Shown piece by piece: positions 50,619 through 59,716 of a DNA stretch of 64,000 nucleotides. A program made the translations under genes and the position numbers. Every line of letters begins with the position of its first letter. The stretch's first letter is position 1. The notes beneath the pieces are model-generated. The model was not told the origin of the DNA and did no database searches. It saw only the letters and a list, made by a program, of their open reading frames with translations. Origin of the DNA: Catenulispora acidiphila DSM 44928 (GTDB lineage: Bacteria; Actinomycetota; Actinomycetes; Streptomycetales; Catenulisporaceae); the NCBI RefSeq assembly GCF_000024025.1, contig NC_013131.1, positions 7,688,001-7,752,000 on the forward strand, in the 5' to 3' direction.

Positions 50619-52085
50619 TTAAAACCCACCACTCAACCGCGCCGCCGCCTCATCCCAAGCAGCGCGATCCCCGCCGGGCACATACCGCGTGAGCGACTGC
50701 GTGCGGGCTACCAGTGCGCGCATCTCGGTGCGGTCGCCGAGTAGGCCGAGGGCTCGCGCTTGGACCAGGACGTTGCCGAGGGCTGCTGCTTCGGTGGGAC
50801 CGGCGACCACCGGTAGGCCGCATGCGTCGGCGGTCAGTTGGCACAGGAGTGTGTTGCGTACGGCGCCGCCGACCATGTGGACCACGTCTATGGGCTGATC
50901 GGCGAGGCGTTGGGCGTCCTCGATCGCGCGGCGGTGTGCCAGGGCGAGTGAGTCGAGGATGCAGCGGGTGATTTCCGGTGGTGTGTTGGGGACCGGTTGC
51001 CCTGTGGCGCGGCATGCTTCGCGGATGCGGTCGGGCATGTGGTCCGGTGCGAGGAAGGTGGCGTCCGCGGCGTCGATCACCGAGCGCAGTCCTGGCACCT
51101 TACGGGCAGCAGCGAGTAGTGCGGGAAGCTCGACCCGCCACTCGCGCACGCACTCCTGCAGCAGCCACAGACCCATGATGTTGCGCAGGTAGCGGATCGT
51201 GCCGTCGATCCCGGCCTCGTTCGTGAAGTTCGCGGCCCGGCTCGCCTCGGACAGCACTGGATGCTCGAGCTCGAGTCCGGCCAGTGACCATGTTCCGGTG
51301 CTGATATACGCGAAGCGCTCCCCCGCTGCGGCCGGTACGGCGACCACCGCCGACGCCGTGTCATGCGAAGCCACCGCCGTCACCGGAACCGGACCGCGCA
51401 ACCCGGCGGCCTCCAGCACGGCAGGCAGCAGGTCCCCGATCCGCGCTCCCGGTTGCCGCAGCGGCGGGAACAGCCCGACGTCCACCCCGAGCCGACCGGC
51501 CAGATCCGCAGACCATGTTCGGCTGGAGGCATCGAGCAGCTGTGTGGTGGAAGCGTTGGTGACCTCAGTGCCGGCGATCCCGGTCAGCCAATAGGCCATC
51601 AAATCCGGAATCAGCAGTGCCTGGCGAGCAGCAGCCAACGCACCAGTCCCCCGCGCCGCAATGAGCTGATACAGCGTGTTGAATGGCGCGTGCTGAATGC
51701 CGGTGACCGCATACAGTGCCTCGGCAGGCACCGTTTTCCATGCGCGCTCGGCAACACCCTCTGTCCGCGCGTCGCGATAGTGCACCGGATTGCCGACCAA
51801 GGCACCGTCAGCGTCGAGCAAGCCGTAGTCCACGGCCCAACTGTCGATTCCGATCGATGCGACCTGACCACCGGCGCGCAGCCCATCCACAATGCCCTGA
51901 TACAGCGCGAGCGCATCCCAATACAACGTCCCGCCGACGCGCACCGGACGGTTCTCGAACCGATGCGCCTCACGCATCTTCAAGCAGTCTGTACCGACCC
52001 GCGCGACCATCACCCGTCCGCTGGACGCGCCCAGATCAACCGCCGCGACGGTCCCGGTGGTCCCGGTCTCGGTCCCGCCGCTCAT
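50619..52085 (-). CDS. rhaB: L-rhamnulokinase
   Basis: A 488-residue FGGY kinase that phosphorylates L-rhamnulose. The rhamnulokinase-specific start reads AAVDLGASSGRVMVARVG, with HRFENRPVRVGGTLYWDALA, IGIDSWAVDYGLLDADG and NPVHYRDARTEG. The C-terminal ATP half has THE AYISTGTWSLAGLELEHP strand and MVGGAVRNTLLCQLTADACG. The ATG overlaps the aldolase stop by 4 bp. Last gene of the rhaI-rhaD-rhaB operon. The long non-coding repeat region follows it downstream. Confidence 0.93.
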   Translation of the reverse strand: MSGGTETGTTGTVAAVDLGASSGRVMVARVGTDCLKMREAHRFENRPVRVGGTLYWDALALYQGIVDGLRAGGQVASIGIDSWAVDYGLLDADGALVGNPVHYRDARTEGVAERAWKTVPAEALYAVTGIQHAPFNTLYQLIAARGTGALAAARQALLIPDLMAYWLTGIAGTEVTNASTTQLLDASSRTWSADLAGRLGVDVGLFPPLRQPGARIGDLLPAVLEAAGLRGPVPVTAVASHDTASAVVAVPAAAGERFAYISTGTWSLAGLELEHPVLSEASRAANFTNEAGIDGTIRYLRNIMGLWLLQECVREWRVELPALLAAARKVPGLRSVIDAADATFLAPDHMPDRIREACRATGQPVPNTPPEITRCILDSLALAHRRAIEDAQRLADQPIDVVHMVGGAVRNTLLCQLTADACGLPVVAGPTEAAALGNVLVQARALGLLGDRTEMRALVARTQSLTRYVPGGDRAAWDEAAARLSGGF

Positions 52086-54115
52086 CGCAGGAACGCCGCC
52101 GCGACACCGGCATCCACCGGAATGTGCAGCCCAGTGGTGTGCGTCAGGTCGCCGCCGACGAGCGCGAACACCGCGTTGGCGACGTGCTCCGGCAACACCT
52201 CGCGCTTGAGAATGGTGCGCTGCGCATAGAACTCCCCGAGCTTCTCCTCTTCAATGCCATAGGTAGCCGCACGCTGCGCGCCCCAACCGCCGGCGAAGAT
52301 GCCCGAGCCGCGCACCACCCCATCGGGATTGATGCCGTTGACGCGAATGCCGTGTTCGCCGAGTTCGGCTGCCAGCAACCGCACCTGATGCGCCTGATCA
52401 GCCTTGGTCGCGGAGTAGGCGATGTTGTTCGGCCCGGCGAACACCGAGTTCTTACTGGCGATATAGACGATGTCCCCGCCGAGCCCCTGCCCGATCATGA
52501 CCCGCGCCGCCTCCCGCGACACCAGGAACGAACCACGCGCCATGATGGCGTGCTGCACATCCCAGTCAGCCGCACTCGTCTCGAGCAGCGGCTTGGAAAT
52601 GCTGATCCCGGCGTTGTTGACCACCAGATCCACACCTCCGAAAGCCAGCAGCGCGGCATCGAAAGCCGCCGTGATCTGCTCCTCGTCGGTCACATCGACG
52701 GTCACGGCGACCGCACGGTCGGCACCGCCGAGTTCGGCAGCCACCGCCTCGGCCGCCCCCGCGTCCCGGTCGGCGACGACGACACACGCGCCCTCCGCGA
52801 CCAGCCGATGCGCGATGGCTTTGCCGATCCCGGATCCGGCGCCGGTCACCACCGCGATCCGAGTGGCTAGCGGCTTAGGCTTGGGCATGCGGGCAAGCTT
52901 GGCCTCCTCCAGGTCCCAATACTCGATTCGAAACTTCTCCGACTCCTCGATGGGTGCGTAGGAGGAGACAGCCTCGGCACCGCGCATGACGTTGATCGCG
53001 TTGACGTAGAACTCTCCGGCCACCCGCGCCGTCTGCTTGTCCCGACCGAAGCTAAACATGCCCACGCCGGGGATCAGGACGATCGCCGGGTCCGCACCCC
53101 GCATCGGCGGTGAATCAGGGCTCGCATGGCGCTCGTAATAGGCGCGGTAGTCCTCGCGGTAGGCGGCGTGGAGCTCACGCAGGCGTGCGATGACGTCGTC
53201 AAGCGGCGCGGTCGGCGGCAGGTCCAGCACCAGCGGCCGCACCTTGGTGCGCAGGAAGTGGTCGGGACAGGACGTACCGAGCCCGGCCAGTCGCGGGTGC
53301 TCGGCGCGTGCCAAGAAGTCCAAGACGACGTCGGCGTCGGCGAAGTGCCCAACCTGCGCACGATCAGCCGAAGCCAGCGCTCTGATATACGGCGCCAACG
53401 CAGCAGCGCGCACTCGCCGTTCCGCCTCCGGCAGCGCTTCGTAGCCCGCCAGGACCGGACCGAACGGCTCGCGCCTACCGTGCTCGGCGAGGAACGCCTC
53501 AGCAGTCCGAATGATCCGCAGCGAGTTCGCCTCGCACGCCTGCGACGTCGCGCCCCAAGCCGTGATCCCGTGCCCGCCGAGCACGCACCCGATCGCCTGC
53601 GGATGGGCAGCCTTGACCGCCGCGATGTCCAGACCGAGCTGAAAACCGGGGCGCCGCCAGGGAATCCACACCACGGCGTCGCCGAAGCACTCCGCCGTCA
53701 GCTTCTCCCCGTCAGCGGCACACGCCAGCGCGATCCCCGAATCAGGATGCAGATGATCCACATGCTCCGCATCGACCAGCCCATGCATCGCGGTGTCGAT
53801 CGACGGCGCGGCGCCGCCCTTGCCGTGCAGACAGAAGTCGAACGCCGCGACCATCTCGTCCTCGCGCTCGACGCCGGGATAGACGTCGACCAGCGCGCGC
53901 AACCGATCCAGCCGCAGCACCGCCAGACCGGCCTCGGCCAACGTCCCCAAGTCGCCCCCGGAACCCTTGACCCACAACAGCTCGACGTCGCCGCCGGTCA
54001 CCGGATCGGTCACGGTCCCCTTGGCTGAGGTGTTGCCGCCGGCGTAGTTCGTATTCCTCGGATCGGCGCCGAGACGATGGGACCGGTTCAGCAGAGCATT
54101 GACGTTCTCGTGCAT
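52082..54115 (-). CDS. rhaD: Bifunctional rhamnulose-1-phosphate aldolase / short-chain lactaldehyde dehydrogenase
   Basis: A 677-residue fusion. The N-terminal class-II aldolase domain (about 1-420) has the metal-binding histidines in EHVDHLHPDSGIALA and a further one in LGGHGITAWG. It splits L-rhamnulose 1-phosphate to dihydroxyacetone phosphate and L-lactaldehyde. The C-terminal SDR domain (about 430-677) has TGAGSGIGKAIAHRL, NNAGISISK and the active Tyr/Lys in AYSATKADQAHQ, and would oxidise or reduce lactaldehyde. The ATG at 54115 shares one base with the isomerase stop (TGATG). This fused RhaD/RhaE form is typical for actinobacteria and some other bacteria. Confidence 0.92.
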   Translation of the reverse strand: MHENVNALLNRSHRLGADPRNTNYAGGNTSAKGTVTDPVTGGDVELLWVKGSGGDLGTLAEAGLAVLRLDRLRALVDVYPGVEREDEMVAAFDFCLHGKGGAAPSIDTAMHGLVDAEHVDHLHPDSGIALACAADGEKLTAECFGDAVVWIPWRRPGFQLGLDIAAVKAAHPQAIGCVLGGHGITAWGATSQACEANSLRIIRTAEAFLAEHGRREPFGPVLAGYEALPEAERRVRAAALAPYIRALASADRAQVGHFADADVVLDFLARAEHPRLAGLGTSCPDHFLRTKVRPLVLDLPPTAPLDDVIARLRELHAAYREDYRAYYERHASPDSPPMRGADPAIVLIPGVGMFSFGRDKQTARVAGEFYVNAINVMRGAEAVSSYAPIEESEKFRIEYWDLEEAKLARMPKPKPLATRIAVVTGAGSGIGKAIAHRLVAEGACVVVADRDAGAAEAVAAELGGADRAVAVTVDVTDEEQITAAFDAALLAFGGVDLVVNNAGISISKPLLETSAADWDVQHAIMARGSFLVSREAARVMIGQGLGGDIVYIASKNSVFAGPNNIAYSATKADQAHQVRLLAAELGEHGIRVNGINPDGVVRGSGIFAGGWGAQRAATYGIEEEKLGEFYAQRTILKREVLPEHVANAVFALVGGDLTHTTGLHIPVDAGVAAAFLR

Positions 54116-55281
54116 CACGCGCCCCATCCCGCCTGTGTGCCGCCCACTCGATCGGCGACGATCTTCTCCGCGTAGCCGGAAGCGCGGTAGGCCGCCAGCG
54201 GATCGCGGTCCAACCCCATCTCCTCGCGCAGATCCGCCAGCAGCGGGCGCACGTCGGTGTCGTACGCGTCCATCAGCACCGCGTGCGCACCGAGCACGTC
54301 CCCCGCCGCCTGCGCCTCACGCAACGCCGGCAGATCCACCAGCAGCACCTTCGCCGTGGCTTCCTGCACGTTCATCACCGAGCGGATCATCGCCGGGATC
54401 TTCGCCTCGATGTTGTGGCACTGGTCCAGCATGAACGCCACGCCGTGGGCCTTGTCGAACCCGCCGTTCTTCGCCACCTCGTGCAGAATCCGGAACAGTT
54501 GGAAGGGATCCGCCGCGCCGACCATCAGATCGTCGTCGGCGTAGAACCGGGAGTTGAAGTCGAACGCCCCGAGCTTCCCCTCCCGCAGCAAGAACGCGAC
54601 GATGAACTCGATGTTCGTCCCCGGCGCGTGATGCCCGGTGTCCACGACCACCTTCGCCTTCGGTCCCAGCTTCAGACAGTGCGCGTAGGACGTGCCCCAG
54701 TCCGGAACGTCGGTGGAGTAGAAGGCCGGCTCGAAAAGCTTGTACTCCAACACCATCCGCTGATGCTCGCCAAGGCGCGCGTAGACCTCTGACAGCGCCT
54801 CGAAAAGCCGGTCCTGCCGCGCGACGATGTCGTCCTGACCGGGGTAGTTCGTGCCGTCGGCGAACCACAGCTTCAGCGAGTCCGATCCGGTCGCGTCCAT
54901 GATGTCGACGCACTCCATCAGATGCGCCACCGCCTTGCGCCGCACCGCCGCGTCCGGATGCGCCACCGAGCCGAGCTTGAAGTCGTCGTCCTGGAAGGTG
55001 TTGGAGTTGATCATCCCTATACGCACGCCCAGATTCGCGGCGTGCGCGGCCAGCGCGCCGTAGTCGTCGACACGGTCCCACGGGATGTGGAGCGACACCA
55101 GCGGCGCGACCCCCGTCGCGGCGTGCACCTGCGCGGCGTCGGCCAGCTTCTCGAACGGGTCCCGGGGCACTCCGGCCTGCGCGAACACCTTGAACCGGGT
55201 GCCGGAGTTCGCGTAGCCCCAGGAGGGGGTCTCGATCTCCTGCGCCTGCAGAGCGGCCTTCACAGCCGACGGGTCGGGCAT
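54115..55281 (-). CDS. rhaI: L-rhamnose isomerase (RhaI type)
   Basis: A 388-residue TIM-barrel isomerase converting L-rhamnose to L-rhamnulose. Family features are EIETPSWGYANSGTRFKVFA at the start, SLHIPWDRVDDY, MINSNTFQDDDFKLGSVAHP, the metal residues in LEYKLFEPAFYSTDVPDWG and VVVDTGHHAPGTNIEFIVAF, and AFDFNSRFYADDDLMVG. The sequence matches the Pseudomonas-type enzyme, not E. coli RhaA. The ATG at 55281 has GAGGTGGA 4-10 bases upstream. First gene of the operon, behind the 16-bp palindrome. Confidence 0.92.
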   Translation of the reverse strand: MPDPSAVKAALQAQEIETPSWGYANSGTRFKVFAQAGVPRDPFEKLADAAQVHAATGVAPLVSLHIPWDRVDDYGALAAHAANLGVRIGMINSNTFQDDDFKLGSVAHPDAAVRRKAVAHLMECVDIMDATGSDSLKLWFADGTNYPGQDDIVARQDRLFEALSEVYARLGEHQRMVLEYKLFEPAFYSTDVPDWGTSYAHCLKLGPKAKVVVDTGHHAPGTNIEFIVAFLLREGKLGAFDFNSRFYADDDLMVGAADPFQLFRILHEVAKNGGFDKAHGVAFMLDQCHNIEAKIPAMIRSVMNVQEATAKVLLVDLPALREAQAAGDVLGAHAVLMDAYDTDVRPLLADLREEMGLDRDPLAAYRASGYAEKIVADRVGGTQAGWGA

Positions 55282-55302
55282 GGCTCCACCTCGCGGATCG
55301 GG

Positions 55303-55318
55303 ATTGAATCGATTCAAT
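55303..55318. promoter_or_regulatory. LacI-type operator before the rhamnose operon
   Basis: The perfect palindrome ATTGAATCGATTCAAT is centred 30 bp before the rhaI start, in a 208-bp gap to the divergent LacI gene. A partial match, TGAAACCATTCA at about 55450, may be a second site near the regulator. Likely repressed without rhamnose. Confidence 0.8.
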
Positions 55319-55489
55319 GCCTCGCTGGTGCCGACCTTAAGCGGCACCTCGGACGCCGTCAAGAGGAGATCCCCGGGCGCGGACACGATCTTGAACGAAC
55401 CCCCAGGTCGACCAGGTGAGAAGCGTGCCCTGTAAGGTGACCTCGACGGGTGAAACCATTCAGTCCCAACCAGCAGGCGGACCGCACAG

Positions 55490-56518
55490 GTGACCAAGAA
55501 GACAGTCGGGATCTCGGACGTCGCACGCGAGGCCGGCGTGTCCGTCGGCACGGTCTCCAACAGCTTCAACCGCCCGGATTCGGTGGCGCCGGAGACCCGC
55601 GCCCGCATCCTGGCGGTGGTGGAGCGGCTGGGTTACGTACGCAGCGAATCCGCCCGCCAGCTGCGCACGGGGACCAGCCGCATCGTCGCCCTGCTGGTAC
55701 TGGACCTGGCGAACCCCTTCTTCGTGGAGGTCGCGAACGGCGCCGAACGAGCGGCACGCGCCGCGGGCCTCGGCGTGATGGTGTGTACGAGCGCGCAGTC
55801 CCCGTCGGAGGAGGCGGAGTACGTCGGACTGTTCACCGAGCAGCAGGTGCGCGGCGTCCTGGTGATACCGGCCGACCCGACCGGACGCTCGCTGGAACCG
55901 TTGCGCCGTCAGGGAATCCCCTACGTCGTGGTGGACCGCCTGGTCGAAGACGCCGAAGTCTGCTCGGTATCAGTGGACGACGTCGCCGGCGGCCGCCTGG
56001 CCGTCGAGCACCTGCTCGCCCAGGGCCACCGCCGCGTCGCCTACATCAGCGGCCCGGCGCACCTGCAACAGATCCGCGACCGCCGCACCGGCGCCCTGCA
56101 CGCCATCGCCGCCGCCGGCCTCCCCCCGCACACCCTGCACGAACTCCCCACCGCGCACATGACCATCGCCGCCGGCCGCGACGCCGCCGCCCGCCTCCTC
56201 GGCCTCGCCGACCGCCCCACCGCAGTGTTCTGCGCCAACGACCTCCTGGCACTCGGCCTGGAACAGGCCCTGTACTCAGCCGGAGTGAAGGTCCCCGAAG
56301 AGGTGGCGATAGTCGGCTACGACGACATCGAATTCGCCTCCGCAGTCGCCGTGCCACTCACCTCAGTCCGCCAACCCGCCGCAGAGATGGGACGGCTCGC
56401 GGCGCAAATGCTGCTGGCCGAGGCCGCCGGCGACGACGGGATCGACCACGAGCACCGGTCGGTGGTGCTGCAACCGGAGTTGGTGGTGCGGACCTCGAGC
56501 CTGCACCGGGTCGGGTAG
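55490..56518 (+). CDS. LacI-family repressor of the rhamnose operon
   Basis: A 342-residue LacI/GalR regulator. The DNA-binding domain reads VGISDVAREAGVSVGTVSNS then FNRPDSVAPETRARILAVVE. The ligand domain carries VALLVLDLANPFFVEVANGA, AVFCANDLLALGLEQALYSA and VAIVGYDDIEFASAVAVPLT. GTG start at 55490 (VTKKTVG). Divergent from rhaI with a 16-bp palindrome between, so it is the likely rhamnose- or rhamnulose-responsive repressor. Confidence 0.88.
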   Translation: MTKKTVGISDVAREAGVSVGTVSNSFNRPDSVAPETRARILAVVERLGYVRSESARQLRTGTSRIVALLVLDLANPFFVEVANGAERAARAAGLGVMVCTSAQSPSEEAEYVGLFTEQQVRGVLVIPADPTGRSLEPLRRQGIPYVVVDRLVEDAEVCSVSVDDVAGGRLAVEHLLAQGHRRVAYISGPAHLQQIRDRRTGALHAIAAAGLPPHTLHELPTAHMTIAAGRDAAARLLGLADRPTAVFCANDLLALGLEQALYSAGVKVPEEVAIVGYDDIEFASAVAVPLTSVRQPAAEMGRLAAQMLLAEAAGDDGIDHEHRSVVLQPELVVRTSSLHRVG

Positions 56519-56579
56519 CAGCTCAGCTTCAGGAGAAACGGCGGCCGGCTGAGTGCCGACCGCCTGGCACACTGGCGAC

Positions 56580-56810
56580 GTGGCGAAAAAGCAGCCGGGA
56601 AAGGACCCGGAGACCGTGACCCTCCAGGTCACGCTGCCCGCGCAGGTGGCGAAAGACCTCGTGGCGCTGGCCGAGCTGTATCACGCGACGCCCGAGCGCA
56701 TGGTCGCGTCGTGGACGCAGACGTACGTCGAGAACCTGGTCGCCGGGCTGACCCCTAGCGGAGCCGCCCCCGAAACGCCCGATAGCTCGCAGCCGCACCG
56801 ACCTCGGTGA
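56580..56810 (+). CDS. Small hypothetical protein, possible ribbon-helix-helix type
   Basis: A 76-residue protein from the GTG at 56580 (VAKKQPGKDPETVTLQVTLP). The strand TVTLQVTLP followed by two helices (AQVAKDLVALAELYHATPER, MVASWTQTYVENLVAG) suggests a short ribbon-helix-helix-like fold, or a small antitoxin-like protein, but the match is weak. Its 3' end overlaps the convergent ribokinase gene by 56 bp, which makes the last part suspect. It has no partner toxin nearby. Function unknown. Confidence 0.45.
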   Translation: MAKKQPGKDPETVTLQVTLPAQVAKDLVALAELYHATPERMVASWTQTYVENLVAGLTPSGAAPETPDSSQPHRPR

Positions 56811-57717
56811 CCGACAGACTCGCCGCCCGCACTGCACGCTCGACCGCCGCGCGCACCTCAAAGCCCTGCGCCAACGCGGCGGCAAGCACGCCGACCAGTG
56901 CGTCGCCGGCGCCGGTGGTGTCGCGGACGCGGTCGGGACGCGGAGCGCAGACATGGTCGATCGCGTCGGCGGTGATGAGCACAGCACCGGATGCGCCGAG
57001 CGTCACCAGCACCGAGCGCGCGAGGCTGCGCAGACGTGGCGCGGCGTCGGTGACGTCCTGCAAGCCGGTGAGTTCAGCGCCGGCTTCAAGGAGCTGAGCG
57101 GCCTCGATCTCGTTGACCACCAACGGATCCGCGTGCGCCAGCTCCTCGCCGAGATCCTGAACCGGCGCGAGATTCACCACCGCGCGCACCCCGAGTTCGG
57201 CCGCCAGCCGCAGCGCCGCACGGTTCACACTCGGCGCCACCTCGCCCTGCACCACCATCACCGCGGCGTCGCACAGCGTGTCCCGGCTCAGGGCTCCGGC
57301 GTCAAAAGCCTGATTCGCGCCGCCGATCACGATGATCTCGTTCTCCCCGGCATCGCTCAGTATCACCAGCGCGCGCCCGCTGGCGATCCCGTCGAGCCTC
57401 GCGACCATCGACGTGTCTACCCCGTACTCCGCCAGCTGCTCCAACGCCATCGCGCCGCGTTCGTCCGCCCCGACGGCGCCGACGAGCGCGACCCGGCCGC
57501 CGCTGTCACCGGCACCAGCACCGGCGACAGCGGCGGCCACAGCCTGGTTCGCACCCTTCCCGCCCAAGCCGGTCGCCCGCTCGCGTCCGAGCACCGTCTC
57601 CCCCGGCGCCGGCAACTCCGCCACGCCCACAACCTCGTCGACGTTGATGCTGCCGATCACGACCACTCGTTGCGACACCGCACGCTCCACTGGTCCGCCG
57701 GATCCGATCGCCTCCAT
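56755..57717 (-). CDS. Ribokinase-family (PfkB) sugar kinase
   Basis: A 320-residue PfkB carbohydrate kinase. It starts VVVIGSINVDEVVGVAELPA with GLGGKGANQAVAAA, as in ribokinase. It has the anion hole and base in DTTGAGDALVGVLAAALAQG (Asp of GAGD). Ribokinase phosphorylates D-ribose on O5. The ATG at 57717 follows another ATG; AAGGCGGA lies just before. An N-terminal extension in frame is not believable. It lies 42 bp downstream of the SDR gene on the same strand and could be cotranscribed. Substrate could be ribose or another sugar. Confidence 0.85.
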   Translation of the reverse strand: MEAIGSGGPVERAVSQRVVVIGSINVDEVVGVAELPAPGETVLGRERATGLGGKGANQAVAAAVAGAGAGDSGGRVALVGAVGADERGAMALEQLAEYGVDTSMVARLDGIASGRALVILSDAGENEIIVIGGANQAFDAGALSRDTLCDAAVMVVQGEVAPSVNRAALRLAAELGVRAVVNLAPVQDLGEELAHADPLVVNEIEAAQLLEAGAELTGLQDVTDAAPRLRSLARSVLVTLGASGAVLITADAIDHVCAPRPDRVRDTTGAGDALVGVLAAALAQGFEVRAAVERAVRAASLSVTEVGAAASYRAFRGRLR

Positions 57718-57758
57718 CATTCCGCCTTGAGCGCCGCGCCTTCCGTTCCAACACGGGA

Positions 57759-58538
57759 TCAGATGTATCGCGTCGCAAGCTCCGGAGACTGAGCACCGAA
57801 CGCGGCGAGATCCGCGGCGAACACCGCCTGCAGAAGGTCGTCGCGCTCGACGCCGGGAGCGCACACCACCTCGTCGAGTTCCAGTCCGCGCAGGCTCGCG
57901 GTGACCACGTCGTCAGCTGACATGCGCGGCACGGCGCTGAGGTCGAGCCCTTGCCGCTCATGGAATTCGGTCGCCACGACGCCCGGACACAGCACCTGCA
58001 CCCGCAGTCCCTGCTCCTTGACCTCCTCGTGCAGCACCTGCGAGAAGGCGACGATGTTCGCCAGCGTTCCGGCGTACACCGCGCGGCGCACCTGGACCTG
58101 TTCCAGCGTCGCCGGACCGCTGAAGGCGATCATGCCCGCGACGTTGACGATCGTGCCCACGCCGCGCGCCAGCATGCCGGGGACCGCGGCGCGGGACAGC
58201 ATGACCGGCGCGACGACCTTCACGTGCAGCAGTTCGGCGGCCTTCGCGGCGGGGAGGTCGACGAACGGCATGTAGTGCGCGACACCGGCGTTGTTGACCA
58301 GCAGCGTCAGGGCTTCGGTCGCGCAGATGTCGGCGACCGCCGCGACGCCCTCGTCGGTGGCCAGGTCGGCGACCAGCGGACGCACGGTGACCTGCGGCAG
58401 CAGCTCCTCGACGAGCGCTTCGAGGCGGTCGCGCCGGCGTCCGACGACGACCAGGTCGTACCCGAGGCCGCCGAGACGCCGCGCGAAAGCCTGGCCGATT
58501 CCCGAGGAAGCGCCGGTGACCAGCGCCAACCCGGTCAT
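57759..58538 (-). CDS. Short-chain dehydrogenase with altered active site
   Basis: A 259-residue SDR. The dinucleotide motif TGASSGIGQAFARRL and LLVNNAGVAHYMPF are intact. The active Tyr lies in RRAVYAGTLANIVAFSQVLH, but the lysine four residues on (YxxxK) is replaced by Leu (YAGTL), and the preceding Ser is displaced. It may lack normal redox activity or have a changed mechanism. The ATG at 58538 has GGAG 8 bases before. It is divergent from the TetR gene, with operators in between, so it is probably the regulated target. Confidence 0.8.
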   Translation of the reverse strand: MTGLALVTGASSGIGQAFARRLGGLGYDLVVVGRRRDRLEALVEELLPQVTVRPLVADLATDEGVAAVADICATEALTLLVNNAGVAHYMPFVDLPAAKAAELLHVKVVAPVMLSRAAVPGMLARGVGTIVNVAGMIAFSGPATLEQVQVRRAVYAGTLANIVAFSQVLHEEVKEQGLRVQVLCPGVVATEFHERQGLDLSAVPRMSADDVVTASLRGLELDEVVCAPGVERDDLLQAVFAADLAAFGAQSPELATRYI

Positions 58539-58602
58539 GAGCGCGCTCCGGCAACGGTGATGTGGTTCATGGCAGACCCTTCGATCGGTGCTCGACCCTC
58601 GC

Positions 58603-58650
58603 TTAACCATCCGGTTAGTCAAAAATAGGCCTTAGCTAACCGGTTAGTCA
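58603..58650. promoter_or_regulatory. TetR operators between SDR and TetR genes
   Basis: A perfect 12-bp palindrome CTAACCGGTTAG lies at 58636-58647. A second dyad TAACC-ATCC-GGTTA lies at 58604-58617. The 11-mer CCGGTTAGTCA occurs twice (58611-58621 and 58640-58650), 29 bp apart. AT-rich compared with flanks. Confidence 0.8.
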
Positions 58651-58667
58651 ACCGATAAGCTGAGCGC

Positions 58668-59255
58668 ATGGCCGCACAGGAGACCAAGGCGCGCATCCTC
58701 GCCGCCGCGTTCCAGGAGTTCGCCGAATACGGCGTGGCCGGCGCGCGGGTGGACCGCATAGCGAAGAACGCGGCGTGTAACAAGAACCTGATTTACGTCT
58801 ACTTCGCCAGCAAAGAGAACCTTTTCGCGACGGTTCTCGACCACCACCTCGCCGACGCCTACGCCGGACTGGAGTTCACCCCCCAGAACCTCCCCGACCT
58901 GACCCGGCGCGTCTTCGACTACGTCCAAGCCAACCCGGACGTCTATCGCCTCCTGGCGTGGGCCACCCTGGAGCGCACCGCGGCACGCCCGCCCGCCCGC
59001 GCCCGCGAGCACGACCGCAAGATCCCCCTGATCCGCGACGAGCAGACGTCAGGGACGGTGGACGGCGCGCTCCCGCCCGAGCTGATCCTGATGGCGGTCA
59101 TGGCGCTGGCGACGGCGTGGTCCCCGGCGTTCCCGTTCGGCGCCACCGCGAATCCGGGCACGTCGTTGGAGCCCGCGGTCATCCGCGAAGCGGTCGGCGA
59201 GATGGTCGAACGGATCGTGCGGCCGGCACCGGCTCAGGAGAGCTCACAGAGGTAG
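58668..59255 (+). CDS. TetR-family repressor, divergent from SDR
   Basis: A 195-residue TetR protein. The DNA-binding region reads ETKARILAAAFQEFAEYGVA, then CNKNLIYVYFASKENLFATV (about residues 5-55). The rest is helical ligand-binding. No ribosome site is visible before the ATG at 58668, 18 bp after the operator, so it may be leaderless. Likely repressor of itself and the SDR. Its 3' end overlaps the convergent GNAT gene by 22 bp. Confidence 0.85.
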   Translation: MAAQETKARILAAAFQEFAEYGVAGARVDRIAKNAACNKNLIYVYFASKENLFATVLDHHLADAYAGLEFTPQNLPDLTRRVFDYVQANPDVYRLLAWATLERTAARPPARAREHDRKIPLIRDEQTSGTVDGALPPELILMAVMALATAWSPAFPFGATANPGTSLEPAVIREAVGEMVERIVRPAPAQESSQR

Positions 59256-59716
59256 GTCACCGCCGGCTTGCCGTTGAGCACCAGATCTCCGGTCGCCACG
59301 AAGCCGTTGTGCTCCAGCACCTTGTGCGAGGCGGGATTGTCGAGCGTCACCTTGGCGCGCAGCGTGGTGAGGCCGTAAGCGTCCGCGGCGAGTTTGCGCA
59401 CCTCCCCCACGGCGGCAGTGGCGAGTCCCTGCCCTGCGAAGGCGCGGCCGATGCGGTAGCCGAGTTCCGCTGAGGCGTCCTTGACCTCGACCAGGTTCAC
59501 GCGGCCGGCGATCTGCCCCGTCTCGGTCACCAGGAGGTGGAAGTAGTCCGTGCCGGCTGCCTGCCACTCCAGAAGCCGGGCGTGCCGGGCGCCGAACTCG
59601 GCGAAGTAGTCGTCGCCGCGGTCGGGGATCGAGGCCGCGAAGTACTCGCGGTTCTCCAACTCGAAGGCGAGCAAAGCGTCCGCGTGGTCGGAACGGACGG
59701 GCTCAAGTCGTGGCAT
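59234..59716 (-). CDS. GNAT-family N-acetyltransferase, RimJ/RimL-like
   Basis: A 160-residue acetyltransferase. The acetyl-CoA site is AELGYRIGRAFAGQGLATAA (RxGxG-type, about residues 84-103), followed by LTTLRAKVTLDNPASHKVLE, which is the typical last helix-strand of the family. Acetylates an amine on a protein or small molecule; substrate unknown. The start at 59716 overlaps the end of the DUF2264 gene by 14 bp, so it is probably the last gene of that operon. Confidence 0.82.
   Translation of the reverse strand: MPRLEPVRSDHADALLAFELENREYFAASIPDRGDDYFAEFGARHARLLEWQAAGTDYFHLLVTETGQIAGRVNLVEVKDASAELGYRIGRAFAGQGLATAAVGEVRKLAADAYGLTTLRAKVTLDNPASHKVLEHNGFVATGDLVLNGKPAVTYLCELS

Noticed and set aside
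56580-56810. Toxin-antitoxin pair at the small RHH-like gene
   Set aside because: No adjacent toxin-like gene; the flanking genes are a LacI regulator and a convergent sugar kinase.
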